DNA of 59,424 nucleotides from a virus: positions 1 to 59,424 of IMG/VR virus record IMGVR_UViG_3300042879_001983; one strand, 5' to 3'. The first letter of the stretch is position 1. Each line of letters opens with the position of its first letter. Below the pieces are notes generated by a model, which was not told the DNA's origin, did not search any database, and saw nothing but the letters and a program-made list of their open reading frames with translations. Shown in pieces: positions 38,219 through 46,826 of the stretch. The translations under genes and the position numbers were made by a program.

Positions 38219-40516
38219 TTAAACTGCACAGGATTCACACTCGCCCTCCTCTATTGAACTTAATTCACTTAGTAAATCTTGAAGATTGGGTTTCTCTTCT
38301 ACCACTTCATCAGTCTTAATATCGTAAGTATTTTGATAATAAGAAGTTTTCCACCCATACTTGTATGTAGTCAAGAAGTCATTCGCCATCACGCTAACAG
38401 GAACTTCATTATTTTCATAATTCTCTGGATTATAGGACCAGTTTCCAGAAATCGCTTGATCGAAGAATTTTTGCATAACAGCAACAATATTGATGTACCC
38501 GCGATTGCTAGGCATATCCCACAGAAGCGTATAATTGTTCTTAAGTGTTTGATACTGGGGGACAATCTGCTTAAGAGGTCCTTTCTTTGATTTCTTAATG
38601 GACAAGAATCCACGAGGCGGCTCGATTCCATTGGTTGCGTTTGACACAACGGAACTGCTCTCCGATGGCATCTGTGCGGACAGTGTTGAGTGCCTGAGAC
38701 CGTGAGCCAAGATGGATGCTCTAAGTGATTCCCAATCATGTTGTAGTGGAGTTGCTGAAATTTCGTCTACATCTTTTTTGTATGTATCAACGGGAAGAAT
38801 TCCGTCCGCATACTTAGTACGACCAAAGTAGTCACAATAACCCTTCTCTTTAGCAAGTTGATTAGATGCCTTCAAAAGATAAAACTGGAAAGATTCAGAA
38901 AGACCATGAACCGCATCCCACGCTTCTTGAGAGTCATACTTAAATCCAAGTTTCGCCAAATAGTGTGCTAATCCAATATACCCAATTCCAAGAGATCTCC
39001 TTGCCTTGGTAGCAAGTTCTGCTGCCGCAACAGGATACTTTTGATAATCAATTAGTTCTTCCAATCCACGAACAGAAAGATCACAAAGTTCTTCAAGTTC
39101 TTCATCAGACTTGACTTTACCAACATTAATTGCGGAGAGGATGCAAAGTGCAATTTCTCCATTTTCGTCATCAATATGTTGAATAGGATAAGTTGGTAGA
39201 GTAATTTCCTGACATAAGTTACTCATTTCAATTTTGTCTTTGAAAGATGAGTGAGAATTGCAGTGATCAATATTCATGATATAGATTCGACCAGTCTCAG
39301 CCCTCTCTTTTAAAAGACTGAGAATGAGTTCTTGAGCGCCAATAGTTTTTCTTGGAATAGACTCATTTCGTTCTGCAGCCAAATAAAGATCGTCAAATCC
39401 ATCAAGCCCAAAATTAGTACTAAGCTCAGGAACGTCGTGGGGACTAAAGAGTGAAATTTCTTCGTTGCGGATGAATCGTTCATAGAAGAGTTTGGAGATT
39501 TGGATACTGTAGTCTAACTTACGAACACGATTATCTTCAGTTCCCTTATTATTTTTCAATACTAAGATATCTTCTATTTCTTGGTGCCAGATAGGAAAGT
39601 GGACTGTAGCCGAACCACCTCGGATCCCGTTTTGAGTGCAGCATCGTACAGTTGCTTCAAACTTTTTAAGGAAGGGGACAACGCCTGTGTGTTGTACCTC
39701 TCCACCTCTGATTTTGCTGTTGATACCACGGATGCGACCTGCGTTGATACCGATGCCCGCCCTTTGTGCAACATATCTGCCGATAGCCATATCAGAACTA
39801 AAGATGCTATCGAGGGTGTCATCAACATCAACAAGAACACAGCTAGCAAATTGTCGAAGTGGAGTTCGCACTCCCGCCATGATAGGTGTGGGAATGTTGA
39901 TTTTGTGTTTGGAGATTGCGTCATAATACTTTTTGACGTATGAAAGTCTAGTTTCTTTGGGGTATTCCGCAAAAATAGTTAATGCAATCATCATGTACAT
40001 GAACTGAGGAGTTTCATATACTTTTCCAGAACTTCTATCTTGAACAAGATACTTATCAACTACTTGTCGAAGTCCAGCATAGGTAAACAGAAAATCACGA
40101 TCATGATCAATAAATGTATTTACCTTATCAATTTCTTCTTTTGAATATTTGTTAAAAATATCATTATCATATATTTCTCTTTGAACACAATTAATGATGT
40201 GTTCTTCCAGGTGAGGAAGTTCGATCATTTTTCCAAATAAACTTTTACGAAGAGCAAATAACAAGAGTCTTGCTGCAACATATTGATAATTTGGATGGTC
40301 CAAGTCAATTAAATCTGAAGCCGAACGAATCAGAATTTCCTGAATCTCTGCTGTGGTAATTCCATCATAAAATTGAATGCCCGAAGTCATCTCAACTTGA
40401 CTCGCAGAGACGCCTGCAAGACCCCTACATGCCTCCTCAACCATCAGATGCATCTTATCCAGGTCAAGGGACTCAATTCGCCCATCACGCTTTTTTACTT
40501 TGGTTCCGTTGCTCAT
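38219..40516 (-). CDS. nrdA: ribonucleotide reductase large subunit (class Ia)
   Basis: The 765 residues begin with an ATP-cone regulatory domain (VKKRDGRIESLDLDKMHLM). The catalytic barrel contains FASCVLVDVDDTLDSIFSSD, where the redox Cys lies, and MPSESSSVVSNATNGIEPPR, the conserved active-site region. The C-terminal CESCAV gives the Cys pair that thioredoxin or glutaredoxin reduces. I chose ATG 40516 with GGAAG upstream. The start overlaps the gp61 stop by 4 bases, so nucleotide supply and primase are co-translated. Confidence 0.97.
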   Translation of the reverse strand: MSNGTKVKKRDGRIESLDLDKMHLMVEEACRGLAGVSASQVEMTSGIQFYDGITTAEIQEILIRSASDLIDLDHPNYQYVAARLLLFALRKSLFGKMIELPHLEEHIINCVQREIYDNDIFNKYSKEEIDKVNTFIDHDRDFLFTYAGLRQVVDKYLVQDRSSGKVYETPQFMYMMIALTIFAEYPKETRLSYVKKYYDAISKHKINIPTPIMAGVRTPLRQFASCVLVDVDDTLDSIFSSDMAIGRYVAQRAGIGINAGRIRGINSKIRGGEVQHTGVVPFLKKFEATVRCCTQNGIRGGSATVHFPIWHQEIEDILVLKNNKGTEDNRVRKLDYSIQISKLFYERFIRNEEISLFSPHDVPELSTNFGLDGFDDLYLAAERNESIPRKTIGAQELILSLLKERAETGRIYIMNIDHCNSHSSFKDKIEMSNLCQEITLPTYPIQHIDDENGEIALCILSAINVGKVKSDEELEELCDLSVRGLEELIDYQKYPVAAAELATKARRSLGIGYIGLAHYLAKLGFKYDSQEAWDAVHGLSESFQFYLLKASNQLAKEKGYCDYFGRTKYADGILPVDTYKKDVDEISATPLQHDWESLRASILAHGLRHSTLSAQMPSESSSVVSNATNGIEPPRGFLSIKKSKKGPLKQIVPQYQTLKNNYTLLWDMPSNRGYINIVAVMQKFFDQAISGNWSYNPENYENNEVPVSVMANDFLTTYKYGWKTSYYQNTYDIKTDEVVEEKPNLQDLLSELSSIEEGECESCAV

Positions 40517-41481
40517 ATTTTCTTCCAAGTAGTAAATTTTAGTTTTGCTTCTAATCCAGAATATGTGTTTGATTCTATCACAGACTGAACATTCAGTCCA
40601 GATAGCATCATTTCATTAATGTCTTTTTGTTGAATGTTTGAAGGCCAAATTACGACCTTATCTCCTTTACTAATGCAGTGTTCGATTCGGCGGTGGATTT
40701 CTGCATTACGTGGTTCGTTATCATAGATCCACACACAATCGCTAATACCCCACTTACTAATATCACCGTCAGCTCCGCAAAGAGCAATCGCGTTGCGAAC
40801 GAAAGTTGAATCGAAGGGTCCTTCTGTGACGTAGACAGTTTGATCTTTTTGTACTTCATCGAGACCATAAATTTTTGGGGCATTATCATCAAGCATTATG
40901 GTAATGTATTTAACCTTGTTTGGTCCAAGAGATCTTCCCTGAAATCCGACTAACGTATTTTGATAAAACAAAGGAATAATTATCCTAGGTTCATCTTTAC
41001 TAGTGCTGTCGAATGTTGGTTGAAGAGAGTTGGTCCACTCTTTAAATTTGTCGGTATAATAAAATTTATCTGGATTTAATTTTCTATTTTCAAGATATTT
41101 TTTTGCATCCAGATTTTCAGATGCTTTGGGCAAATTTAGTTTAGGTTTAAACTTAGGTTCCTCAAAATTAAATTCAGGGTCCTCTACAGTAAAGTTTCTA
41201 CCAGTATGACCCTCTTTAAATTTCTCAAACGTATATTGTTTGTGAATATTAGCATCAATACTTTTTAAAAAATTATTGAAAGAAACATTAATTCCGCAAT
41301 TATGGCACTTAAAGTTGGTGTTGCTTTTAACTTGATACAGATATCCCCTTGCTTTATTTTTATTCTTTTGAGAATCTCCACAAATTGGGCAGCGAAAATT
41401 GTAAAGACTCGTCTTAATTCTTTTAAATTTTTGAAGTCTATGAGAAATCAAATTGATGTATTTAACATCAACAAAGTCCAT
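40513..41481 (-). CDS. 61: DNA primase, T4 gp61-like
   Basis: gp61 makes RNA primers for lagging-strand synthesis and works with the gp41 helicase. FRCPICGDSQKNKNKARGYL plus FKCHNCG forms the N-terminal zinc-binding domain. A Toprim-type core follows: VYVTEGPFDSTFVRNAIALC and CVWIYDNEPRNAEIHRRIEH, with the acidic Glu and Asp residues. At 322 residues it is near T4 gp61 size. Its gene lies just upstream of nrdA. Confidence 0.9.
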   Translation of the reverse strand: MDFVDVKYINLISHRLQKFKRIKTSLYNFRCPICGDSQKNKNKARGYLYQVKSNTNFKCHNCGINVSFNNFLKSIDANIHKQYTFEKFKEGHTGRNFTVEDPEFNFEEPKFKPKLNLPKASENLDAKKYLENRKLNPDKFYYTDKFKEWTNSLQPTFDSTSKDEPRIIIPLFYQNTLVGFQGRSLGPNKVKYITIMLDDNAPKIYGLDEVQKDQTVYVTEGPFDSTFVRNAIALCGADGDISKWGISDCVWIYDNEPRNAEIHRRIEHCISKGDKVVIWPSNIQQKDINEMMLSGLNVQSVIESNTYSGLEAKLKFTTWKKI

Positions 41482-41529
41482 AATAATTCGTACAGATATT
41501 TACTACTCTAGCAAAAAATACTGGTATCG

Positions 41530-41640
41530 TCAACGACTGTATTCACGGCAAGCACTTGCTAAGATTCCAGTCCATTTTACAACAGAGTTGGTGAACTTTT
41601 GAAGTTTATATAGGGTTACAGGTTTGTCTTTAGTTTTCAT
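41530..41640 (-). CDS. 36-residue basic hypothetical peptide
   Basis: MKTKDKPVTLYKLQKFTNSV, then VKWTGILASACREYSR. It lies in the otherwise empty 184-base gap upstream of gp61. No family is recognised, and a chance frame is possible. A short stem (GGCT/AGCC) and an AATAAATAAG late-like element lie just upstream of it. Confidence 0.4.
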   Translation of the reverse strand: MKTKDKPVTLYKLQKFTNSVVKWTGILASACREYSR

Positions 41641-41665
41641 TGTGGCTATTAAGCCAACTCTAAAC

Positions 41666-42013
41666 TTATTTATTTTTAACTTGTTCTGAGAATGAATTTA
41701 AAGAAGTCTGTATAAAATCTGTTACAAATGGAACAAACAATAGAGTAATAGCAACTACTCCAGCAACCATCCATCTAAATTTTGAAAGTTCATCAACTTT
41801 TACTTCAAGTTTTCCAAGTTTTTCATTTGTATCTTCATCACTTCTAGCGCAATTAACTATTCTTTCATCATGCACTGCGAGCATTTTACAAATGTTTTGA
41901 TTAGTTTCACTTAGGGTTTGAATGGCGGCATCTACGCGCTCTACCATTTCTTCATGAATTTTTACTCTTTCTTCAAGAACTGCAACTTTAATTTTTGATT
42001 CTTGACCAAACAT
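41666..42013 (-). CDS. coiled-coil, tail-anchored membrane protein
   Basis: Residues 5-80 are a long charged coiled coil (VLEERVKIHEEMVERVDAAI, KLGKLEVKVDELSKFRW), followed by one transmembrane helix (MVAGVVAITLLFVPFVTDFI). The pattern resembles XhlA-type or other phage lysis-associated membrane proteins, but no specific match is claimed. I chose ATG 42013, which has AAGGGTC upstream. Confidence 0.65.
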   Translation of the reverse strand: MFGQESKIKVAVLEERVKIHEEMVERVDAAIQTLSETNQNICKMLAVHDERIVNCARSDEDTNEKLGKLEVKVDELSKFRWMVAGVVAITLLFVPFVTDFIQTSLNSFSEQVKNK

Positions 42014-42018
42014 GACCC

Positions 42019-42237
42019 TTACCTGTTTTGTTTTTTGGGATCCCAACGATTTCGGGAATTTTTTCCAAGACCAATTATCTTTTTTCTTCTAGAAGAACCG
42101 ATAACGGGATCAAAACCAGCAACTGGACCCTTTGGATCTGCTGCATTTGTAAATCCACCTGCACCTACGACCATTCCACCTTCCTCTTTAAGAGTGCGAA
42201 CTATAGAAATAATCCAATCAAGCTTTGTGTTTTCCAT
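42019..42237 (-). CDS. conserved cyanophage hypothetical protein, 72 residues
   Basis: The N-terminus MENTKLDWIISIVRTLKEEG forms a helix, a Gly/Ala/Pro-rich middle (GAGGFTNAADPKGPVAGFDP) follows, and the C-terminus is basic (RRKKIIGLGKNSRNRWDPKK). I recall this layout in other cyanophages, always unnamed. It overlaps its upstream neighbour by 20 bases. Confidence 0.7.
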   Translation of the reverse strand: MENTKLDWIISIVRTLKEEGGMVVGAGGFTNAADPKGPVAGFDPVIGSSRRKKIIGLGKNSRNRWDPKKQNR

Positions 42238-42610
42238 TGAAAATTTTCTGAAGTTCGTGCAAACAGTTCATATCCACAGGTATATCATGTATATAACATT
42301 TTGGATATTCTGGGAGTTTTCCCAGAAACATAATAAAAGTTTTCATCACCGACCATAAATCTTTTTCTATCTTAAAAAAAAGCATCGGAGTCGTTGCTTC
42401 GCCAAAGATATTGTATAGAACAATAAAATGATTAAGTAGAAGGTGAGTTTTTAACTCACCCGTACTTTTATATCGTTTCAATAGTCTTTTGATATATTTA
42501 AAATAATTTAAATCTTTATCAAAATCTTCCTTCGTAACCGCTTGAGGATTTTCATAATTTTTAATCGCAAAAAGAAGGAAATTATCATTCGTCAATTCAT
42601 TAAAAATCAT
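42218..42610 (-). CDS. conserved cyanophage hypothetical protein, 130 residues
   Basis: A soluble alpha-helical protein: MIFNELTNDNFLLFAIKNYE, YFKYIKRLLKRYKSTGELKT, LLLNHFIVLYNIFGEATTPM. The regular helical pattern and the conservation I recall across T4-like cyanophages suggest a core but unstudied function. The end overlaps the next gene by 20 bases. Confidence 0.75.
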   Translation of the reverse strand: MIFNELTNDNFLLFAIKNYENPQAVTKEDFDKDLNYFKYIKRLLKRYKSTGELKTHLLLNHFIVLYNIFGEATTPMLFFKIEKDLWSVMKTFIMFLGKLPEYPKCYIHDIPVDMNCLHELQKIFNGKHKA

Positions 42611-42616
42611 ATTCTA

Positions 42617-43495
42617 TCAAACGGTAGTTACTCCTAGTGTTGCAGCATTTGAAGCAACTATACGTGCTCCAGTTGCGGAGAGAAGTACACGATACTGGTA
42701 ACCATTCTTAACAGCGTTGGTATTAGCAACACTAACTGTTGCAGTCGTTGTATTGCTATAATCACCACCGTTAGAAAGATCGGACCAGGATGTTCCACTA
42801 TTAGTAGATACCTGCCAGAGGTAGCTAAGTGCTGAAGCATTTCCTGGGGGATCAGAAATAGCAGCAACTGTAAAGGTAAGCGTAGTTGTAGCAACACCAA
42901 CAGCATTAGATGGTTGAGTATTGATTGTAATCTTCACATCCTGAAGTGTAGCATCATCCGCTGCATCACCAGCAGCAGTAACAATGTCCTCATAATCAGT
43001 TGCTGTTGCAGTATTGATATAATCCGCAGTTCCTGTGGAAATACCAGACATCGCTACAAGAGTTTCAGTCTTTACTCTCAGATTTCCATCAGTATCAACA
43101 TAAGTCTTAATTCCAACCCAACCAGCATGAGTTAGAGCGTATTGAGTTCCAGTATTTGCGTCTACTTCAATATTGCTGTCTGCTCCAAAAATCTGCGCGT
43201 CGGTATAATTAGAATCAAGTAGTGCATACTTAGGCATCTGAGAAATTGTATATACACTTACTGCAGAAATTGCTTCACCATTTAAGGTATCAGTTGAAGC
43301 AATTGAAATCACAGTATTTGAAGTAATTCCTGAGATTACTGCAGAACCAAAAGTCTTTCCAGTTCCAATGCTGATAACATCACCTTCAGATGCAGAGGTG
43401 AATGAAGTACCAGTACCAGTAATTGTTTTATTTTCATAATTTACGGTTACGGAACCAGGAGAATAAATGTCGTCCGCTTTGCCCCAGAGTGCCAT
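42617..43495 (-). CDS. virion surface protein with Ig-like C-terminal domain
   Basis: Residues 1-90 are beta-rich (VTVNYENKTITGTGTSFTSA). The C-terminal 100 residues resemble a bacterial/phage Ig-like domain: ALSYLWQVSTNSGTSWSDLS, then GYQYRVLLSATGARIVASNA. Such domains decorate capsids or fibres and bind host glycans weakly. A late promoter lies 35 bases upstream, consistent with a structural protein. Confidence 0.8.
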   Translation of the reverse strand: MALWGKADDIYSPGSVTVNYENKTITGTGTSFTSASEGDVISIGTGKTFGSAVISGITSNTVISIASTDTLNGEAISAVSVYTISQMPKYALLDSNYTDAQIFGADSNIEVDANTGTQYALTHAGWVGIKTYVDTDGNLRVKTETLVAMSGISTGTADYINTATATDYEDIVTAAGDAADDATLQDVKITINTQPSNAVGVATTTLTFTVAAISDPPGNASALSYLWQVSTNSGTSWSDLSNGGDYSNTTTATVSVANTNAVKNGYQYRVLLSATGARIVASNAATLGVTTV

Positions 43496-43529
43496 TTTGT
43501 TTACCCTACACGAATAGTTAATCTAAGAA

Positions 43530-43537
43530 TATTTATA
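43530..43537 (-). promoter_or_regulatory. consensus late promoter TATAAATA
   Basis: An exact late box 34 bases ahead of the Ig-like virion protein gene, directly after the T-run of the upstream terminator. Confidence 0.8.
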
Positions 43538-43563
43538 AAAAAGGAGAAGTTCTCACTTCTCCT
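43538..43563 (-). terminator. terminator fused to a late promoter
   Basis: AGGAGAAGT and ACTTCTCCT pair (9 bp) around a 4-base loop. The following T-run merges into TATAAATA. Confidence 0.88.
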
Positions 43564-43587
43564 AGAAATGCATTTTTATTTTTTAGT

Positions 43588-43767
43588 TCAAGGAGTTAAA
43601 TCTGTAGCGCCTTTCTTCTTAAGTGCTGCTTGAGCTTGAATAAGAATGAGTGAAAGAATACCGTTTGATTTTACCTTTGGGTTTGCTCCCAATGCCTCTG
43701 AAACTGCAAACAGAACTGTTGCAATCAGAGCCTGATTAGCAAGACACCAAGCGACTAGTGCAGACAT
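43588..43767 (-). CDS. 59-residue hydrophobic protein
   Basis: The N-terminal MSALVAWCLANQALIATVLF with AVSEALGANPKV suggests one membrane or amphipathic helix, followed by ILSLILIQAQAALKKKGATD. GGAGGT precedes the start. A late-like CTAAATAG lies 30 bases upstream. I recall similar short proteins in cyanophages; a holin-like or virion role is possible, but no evidence decides. Confidence 0.65.
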   Translation of the reverse strand: MSALVAWCLANQALIATVLFAVSEALGANPKVKSNGILSLILIQAQAALKKKGATDLTP

Positions 43768-43805
43768 AATGACCTCCGTGTGAAGAGTATCCTGTCCTAT
43801 TTAGA

Positions 43806-45596
43806 TCAATCAAACCTTGAATGCATCATGTCCTGTGATCTTTGAGCAGCAGCACGACGTTTTGCAACTTTTTGAGCAGGAGATGCTGGAGCGCCATATT
43901 CACCCGCTACAGGTGGTTTTTTACCCTTCTCCTTTTTCTGTTGACCTACTGGTGTTCCTGATTGTTTACGCATTGACTGTCTAACCGATCTCATCACAGG
44001 ATCAGTTTCTCCACCTTTTTTTGTAGGGCGACCTTTAGGCATATTCAGAGAACCAGAAGATTTACCAGTTTCTTTTTCATAACGATTAAGTTCATCTAGG
44101 TGAAACTCTTCGGTTGCATGAGTATCAACTGGAAGTTTTCCTTGTTTTTGAAGTGCAAGTTCTTGATTTTGAAGTTGACGCTTCTTCATAATCATAGTTC
44201 TCAACTGTTGAACTTGTTGCTTTCTTTGAGCATCCTGTGCAGTTGACTGAGTTTTTGAAGTTGATTTTGTAGACCCAGTTGGTTGTTTTGTTACTCCAGT
44301 ATTTGATGGGAGATTTTGCTCAACAAATTCAATTTCTTCGTTTGCCTTCTTCATCTTAGCAGGACTTGCTGGATGAGTGTCTTTGTAGAAAGTTGAAGAT
44401 CTTGATGCTTTAGCAGCATCCTGTTTTTCTCTCTTTGCCTTTTCAGATGCATGGAACATCTTACTGAAACGAGTGGTATTTTTCTTTTCAGAATCACTTA
44501 CTTGAGGAGAAGGTACATTCTTAGTCTCTCTACCATAGACAGAACCTTTTCTTGCCTTTTCCATTTGCTTTGCAACTTTCTTTGCGGGGAAAGTTTGCTT
44601 TGCCTCTTCAATTTCAAAGTCCTCTTTATTATATTGCTTCCAAGCAGTAGCATAAGCAATTGACTTTTCTTTCTTAGTTAGTTTTCCATCTTTAGCATAT
44701 CCTTTCTTAATATGCTTAACCATACGCTCTGCTTTAGCAGATGGTGGGGATACTTCATCAAGTTGAACTTCTTCGACTTCAAGTAATTCTCCACCAAGAT
44801 TTTCAACTGCTTCTTTTAATGGTGGGTTAATTGTAATTTTATTTTTTACATTTTTCTCTTTAATCTTTTTTCCGTTTTCACTTTTAATTTCATCAACAAT
44901 CTCAACTAAATCCTGTCTCCAGTTTGAAAAACCTTCCTTTACGCTTGAAGTATCCTGACCATCTGCCTTTCCACCTTTCTTACGCTGAATAGCGTTATGG
45001 ACTGCACCGCGATACTCTTTAGCACCGCTTTCTACTTTACCATCACCATCATAATCCTTTTTAGAAAGACCTTTACCCGATTTAACTGCTGCGGTTTGCT
45101 CACCTTTTCTCTTTTCACCCTCATAAGGTGATCCATATTTCGTCATTTCAACTGAAGAAATATTTGGATTTGCACGAAGTTGATTGATCTTTTCACGGGT
45201 AGCCATACGAACATATGACTTACCAGAATTTTTATCAGTTACGCGAACTTGAAACTTTTTCTCTTCTACTTCTTCAACAACTCTTTCTTCACCAAGTTTT
45301 GATTTAACTTCAGATTTTTCTGGACCAGTCATGGTCGTATGCGACATGTACTGGTTATATGCTTGTTGAACTGGAATTTCTTCTCTACGTGCTCTATAGC
45401 GAATATCATAAACTGCCTGACGAACTCTCTTTGCAGAACCTGCAGAAGCATCACCTTCTTTCTTTTCTCCACCTTCAGCAGATGGTTTTTCTCCACCTTC
45501 CTTTTTTGCAGGTGCTGCTGCGCCTTTACCCAGTTGAGGTTTTAATACCTCCTTCAGATAAACAGAGGAGATATCGTTAAGAGGATTCATCGACAT
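43806..45596 (-). CDS. large Lys/Glu-rich virion-internal protein candidate
   Basis: The 596 residues begin MSMNPLNDISSVYLKEVLKP, an N-terminal module seen in cyanophage structural proteins. The body is low-complexity, rich in Lys, Glu, Gly and Ala (KKEGGEKPSAEGGEKKEGDA), with helical stretches, DYDGDGKVESGAKEYRG and a basic end (VAKRRAAAQRSQDMMHSRFD). DYDGDGKVE has EF-hand-like acidic spacing. It is probably packaged with DNA or forms part of the virion; proteomics would decide. Confidence 0.7.
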   Translation of the reverse strand: MSMNPLNDISSVYLKEVLKPQLGKGAAAPAKKEGGEKPSAEGGEKKEGDASAGSAKRVRQAVYDIRYRARREEIPVQQAYNQYMSHTTMTGPEKSEVKSKLGEERVVEEVEEKKFQVRVTDKNSGKSYVRMATREKINQLRANPNISSVEMTKYGSPYEGEKRKGEQTAAVKSGKGLSKKDYDGDGKVESGAKEYRGAVHNAIQRKKGGKADGQDTSSVKEGFSNWRQDLVEIVDEIKSENGKKIKEKNVKNKITINPPLKEAVENLGGELLEVEEVQLDEVSPPSAKAERMVKHIKKGYAKDGKLTKKEKSIAYATAWKQYNKEDFEIEEAKQTFPAKKVAKQMEKARKGSVYGRETKNVPSPQVSDSEKKNTTRFSKMFHASEKAKREKQDAAKASRSSTFYKDTHPASPAKMKKANEEIEFVEQNLPSNTGVTKQPTGSTKSTSKTQSTAQDAQRKQQVQQLRTMIMKKRQLQNQELALQKQGKLPVDTHATEEFHLDELNRYEKETGKSSGSLNMPKGRPTKKGGETDPVMRSVRQSMRKQSGTPVGQQKKEKGKKPPVAGEYGAPASPAQKVAKRRAAAQRSQDMMHSRFD

Positions 45597-45610
45597 TTTA
45601 ATACTGTTAC

Positions 45611-46792
45611 TTACTTTTTTGCCTTATACTTATTTATGAAATTTTTGATTTCTTTAGTTCCAGTCATTTTCATAACATATTCTCTATGAGAATCTGTCCC
45701 AACCAACCTTTTTTCTGCAGGAACTCCAGAAACTTCAGTCCATTCTTTTACATCCCTAATCCAAGATTTGAACATAATATTGTCTTCAGTTACACAAATC
45801 AAGTAATTTGTACCTCTGCGAATAATACGGCCGATCAATCCAGTGTTTAAATTTTCTACAAGTTGTCCAATATTAAATATATTTTCAGTTACATAATTTT
45901 CTCTGAGATTTATCCAATCAAACTTAGGAGCAATTTCCCAAAGACTCCAACCTTCTTTAATTTTCATACTCTTACGAAGAGTATTATAGAGTTGTTTGGT
46001 TGCCTTATCGTCTAAGGTTTTCGGTACACCAGATCTAAATGAAGCAAAATCTCCCTCAGCTGCTGCTTTGCGAAGTTTAGATGCAGACATTCCCTCTACA
46101 CCTTCTGCATCGGGATCTCTTTCTCCAGCAGAAACTACATTAATATCTTTGAAGTCATATAGTTCTCCATTATATTGTTTTGAAAGTTTTTCAAATTCTG
46201 CTTGACGATCTGCGCCAACAACAATGTTTACGCCAGAATATCCATCCGCATGTGCTTGTTTTAATACATCAAAAATTGTTTTTGAATTTGCATCGTTTAC
46301 AATCCTTTCACCATGCTTAGGATACATTTGACGCATAACAGAAATTTTAGTATCTGGATCTAATGGATTTTTCTTTGGGTCATTAGATCTTGATGGATAA
46401 ATTCTGTAGTCTCCTTTTCCAGCAACCTTTGCAACATGATTTAAAAGTTTTTCATGGCCAACAGTTGGTGGATTAAATCTACCAAAAGCAACTGTTAGAG
46501 TTCCTCTATCTTCTACTTGTTCTGGTTCTTGTTGATCTTGCTGCTGAGGTTGTTGTGTTTGAGTCGCAACAGGAGATTGATTTGCTTGAGTTCTTTGTTG
46601 TGGAGGATCTTGTCTTCCAGGTGTTTGATTTTGATTATAAAACTTCAGTTTACCATTAACTGTTTTCGCAGTAAATTCTCCATTTTTATCATACCACCCA
46701 CCGTGTCCATCTCCAGTCAAACCAAGACGTTTCGCTTGAGTTACAGCAAGCGACTCTTTTGCCTCAGATAGAAATCTTGAAAAACTTTTCAT
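45611..46792 (-). CDS. HxGH nucleotidyltransferase fused to virion-type modules
   Basis: After an N-terminal module (MKSFSRFLSEAKESL) and a Gln/Pro-rich linker, residues 98-270 form a cytidylyltransferase-like domain: LTVAFGRFNPPTVGHEKLLN contains the nucleotide-binding GxFNPxxxGH and GMSASKLRKAA corresponds to the ISxTxxR motif. Family members transfer AMP or CMP (NMN adenylyltransferase and relatives). The C-terminal 120 residues (LRENYVTENIFNIGQLVENL, LIGRIIRRGTNYLICV) look like a small barrel. The substrate is unknown; NMN-type activity is one option, given NadE in this genome. Confidence 0.75.
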   Translation of the reverse strand: MKSFSRFLSEAKESLAVTQAKRLGLTGDGHGGWYDKNGEFTAKTVNGKLKFYNQNQTPGRQDPPQQRTQANQSPVATQTQQPQQQDQQEPEQVEDRGTLTVAFGRFNPPTVGHEKLLNHVAKVAGKGDYRIYPSRSNDPKKNPLDPDTKISVMRQMYPKHGERIVNDANSKTIFDVLKQAHADGYSGVNIVVGADRQAEFEKLSKQYNGELYDFKDINVVSAGERDPDAEGVEGMSASKLRKAAAEGDFASFRSGVPKTLDDKATKQLYNTLRKSMKIKEGWSLWEIAPKFDWINLRENYVTENIFNIGQLVENLNTGLIGRIIRRGTNYLICVTEDNIMFKSWIRDVKEWTEVSGVPAEKRLVGTDSHREYVMKMTGTKEIKNFINKYKAKK

Positions 46793-46826
46793 ATTTTGTG
46801 TTGATATACCTATATTTATTAACTAC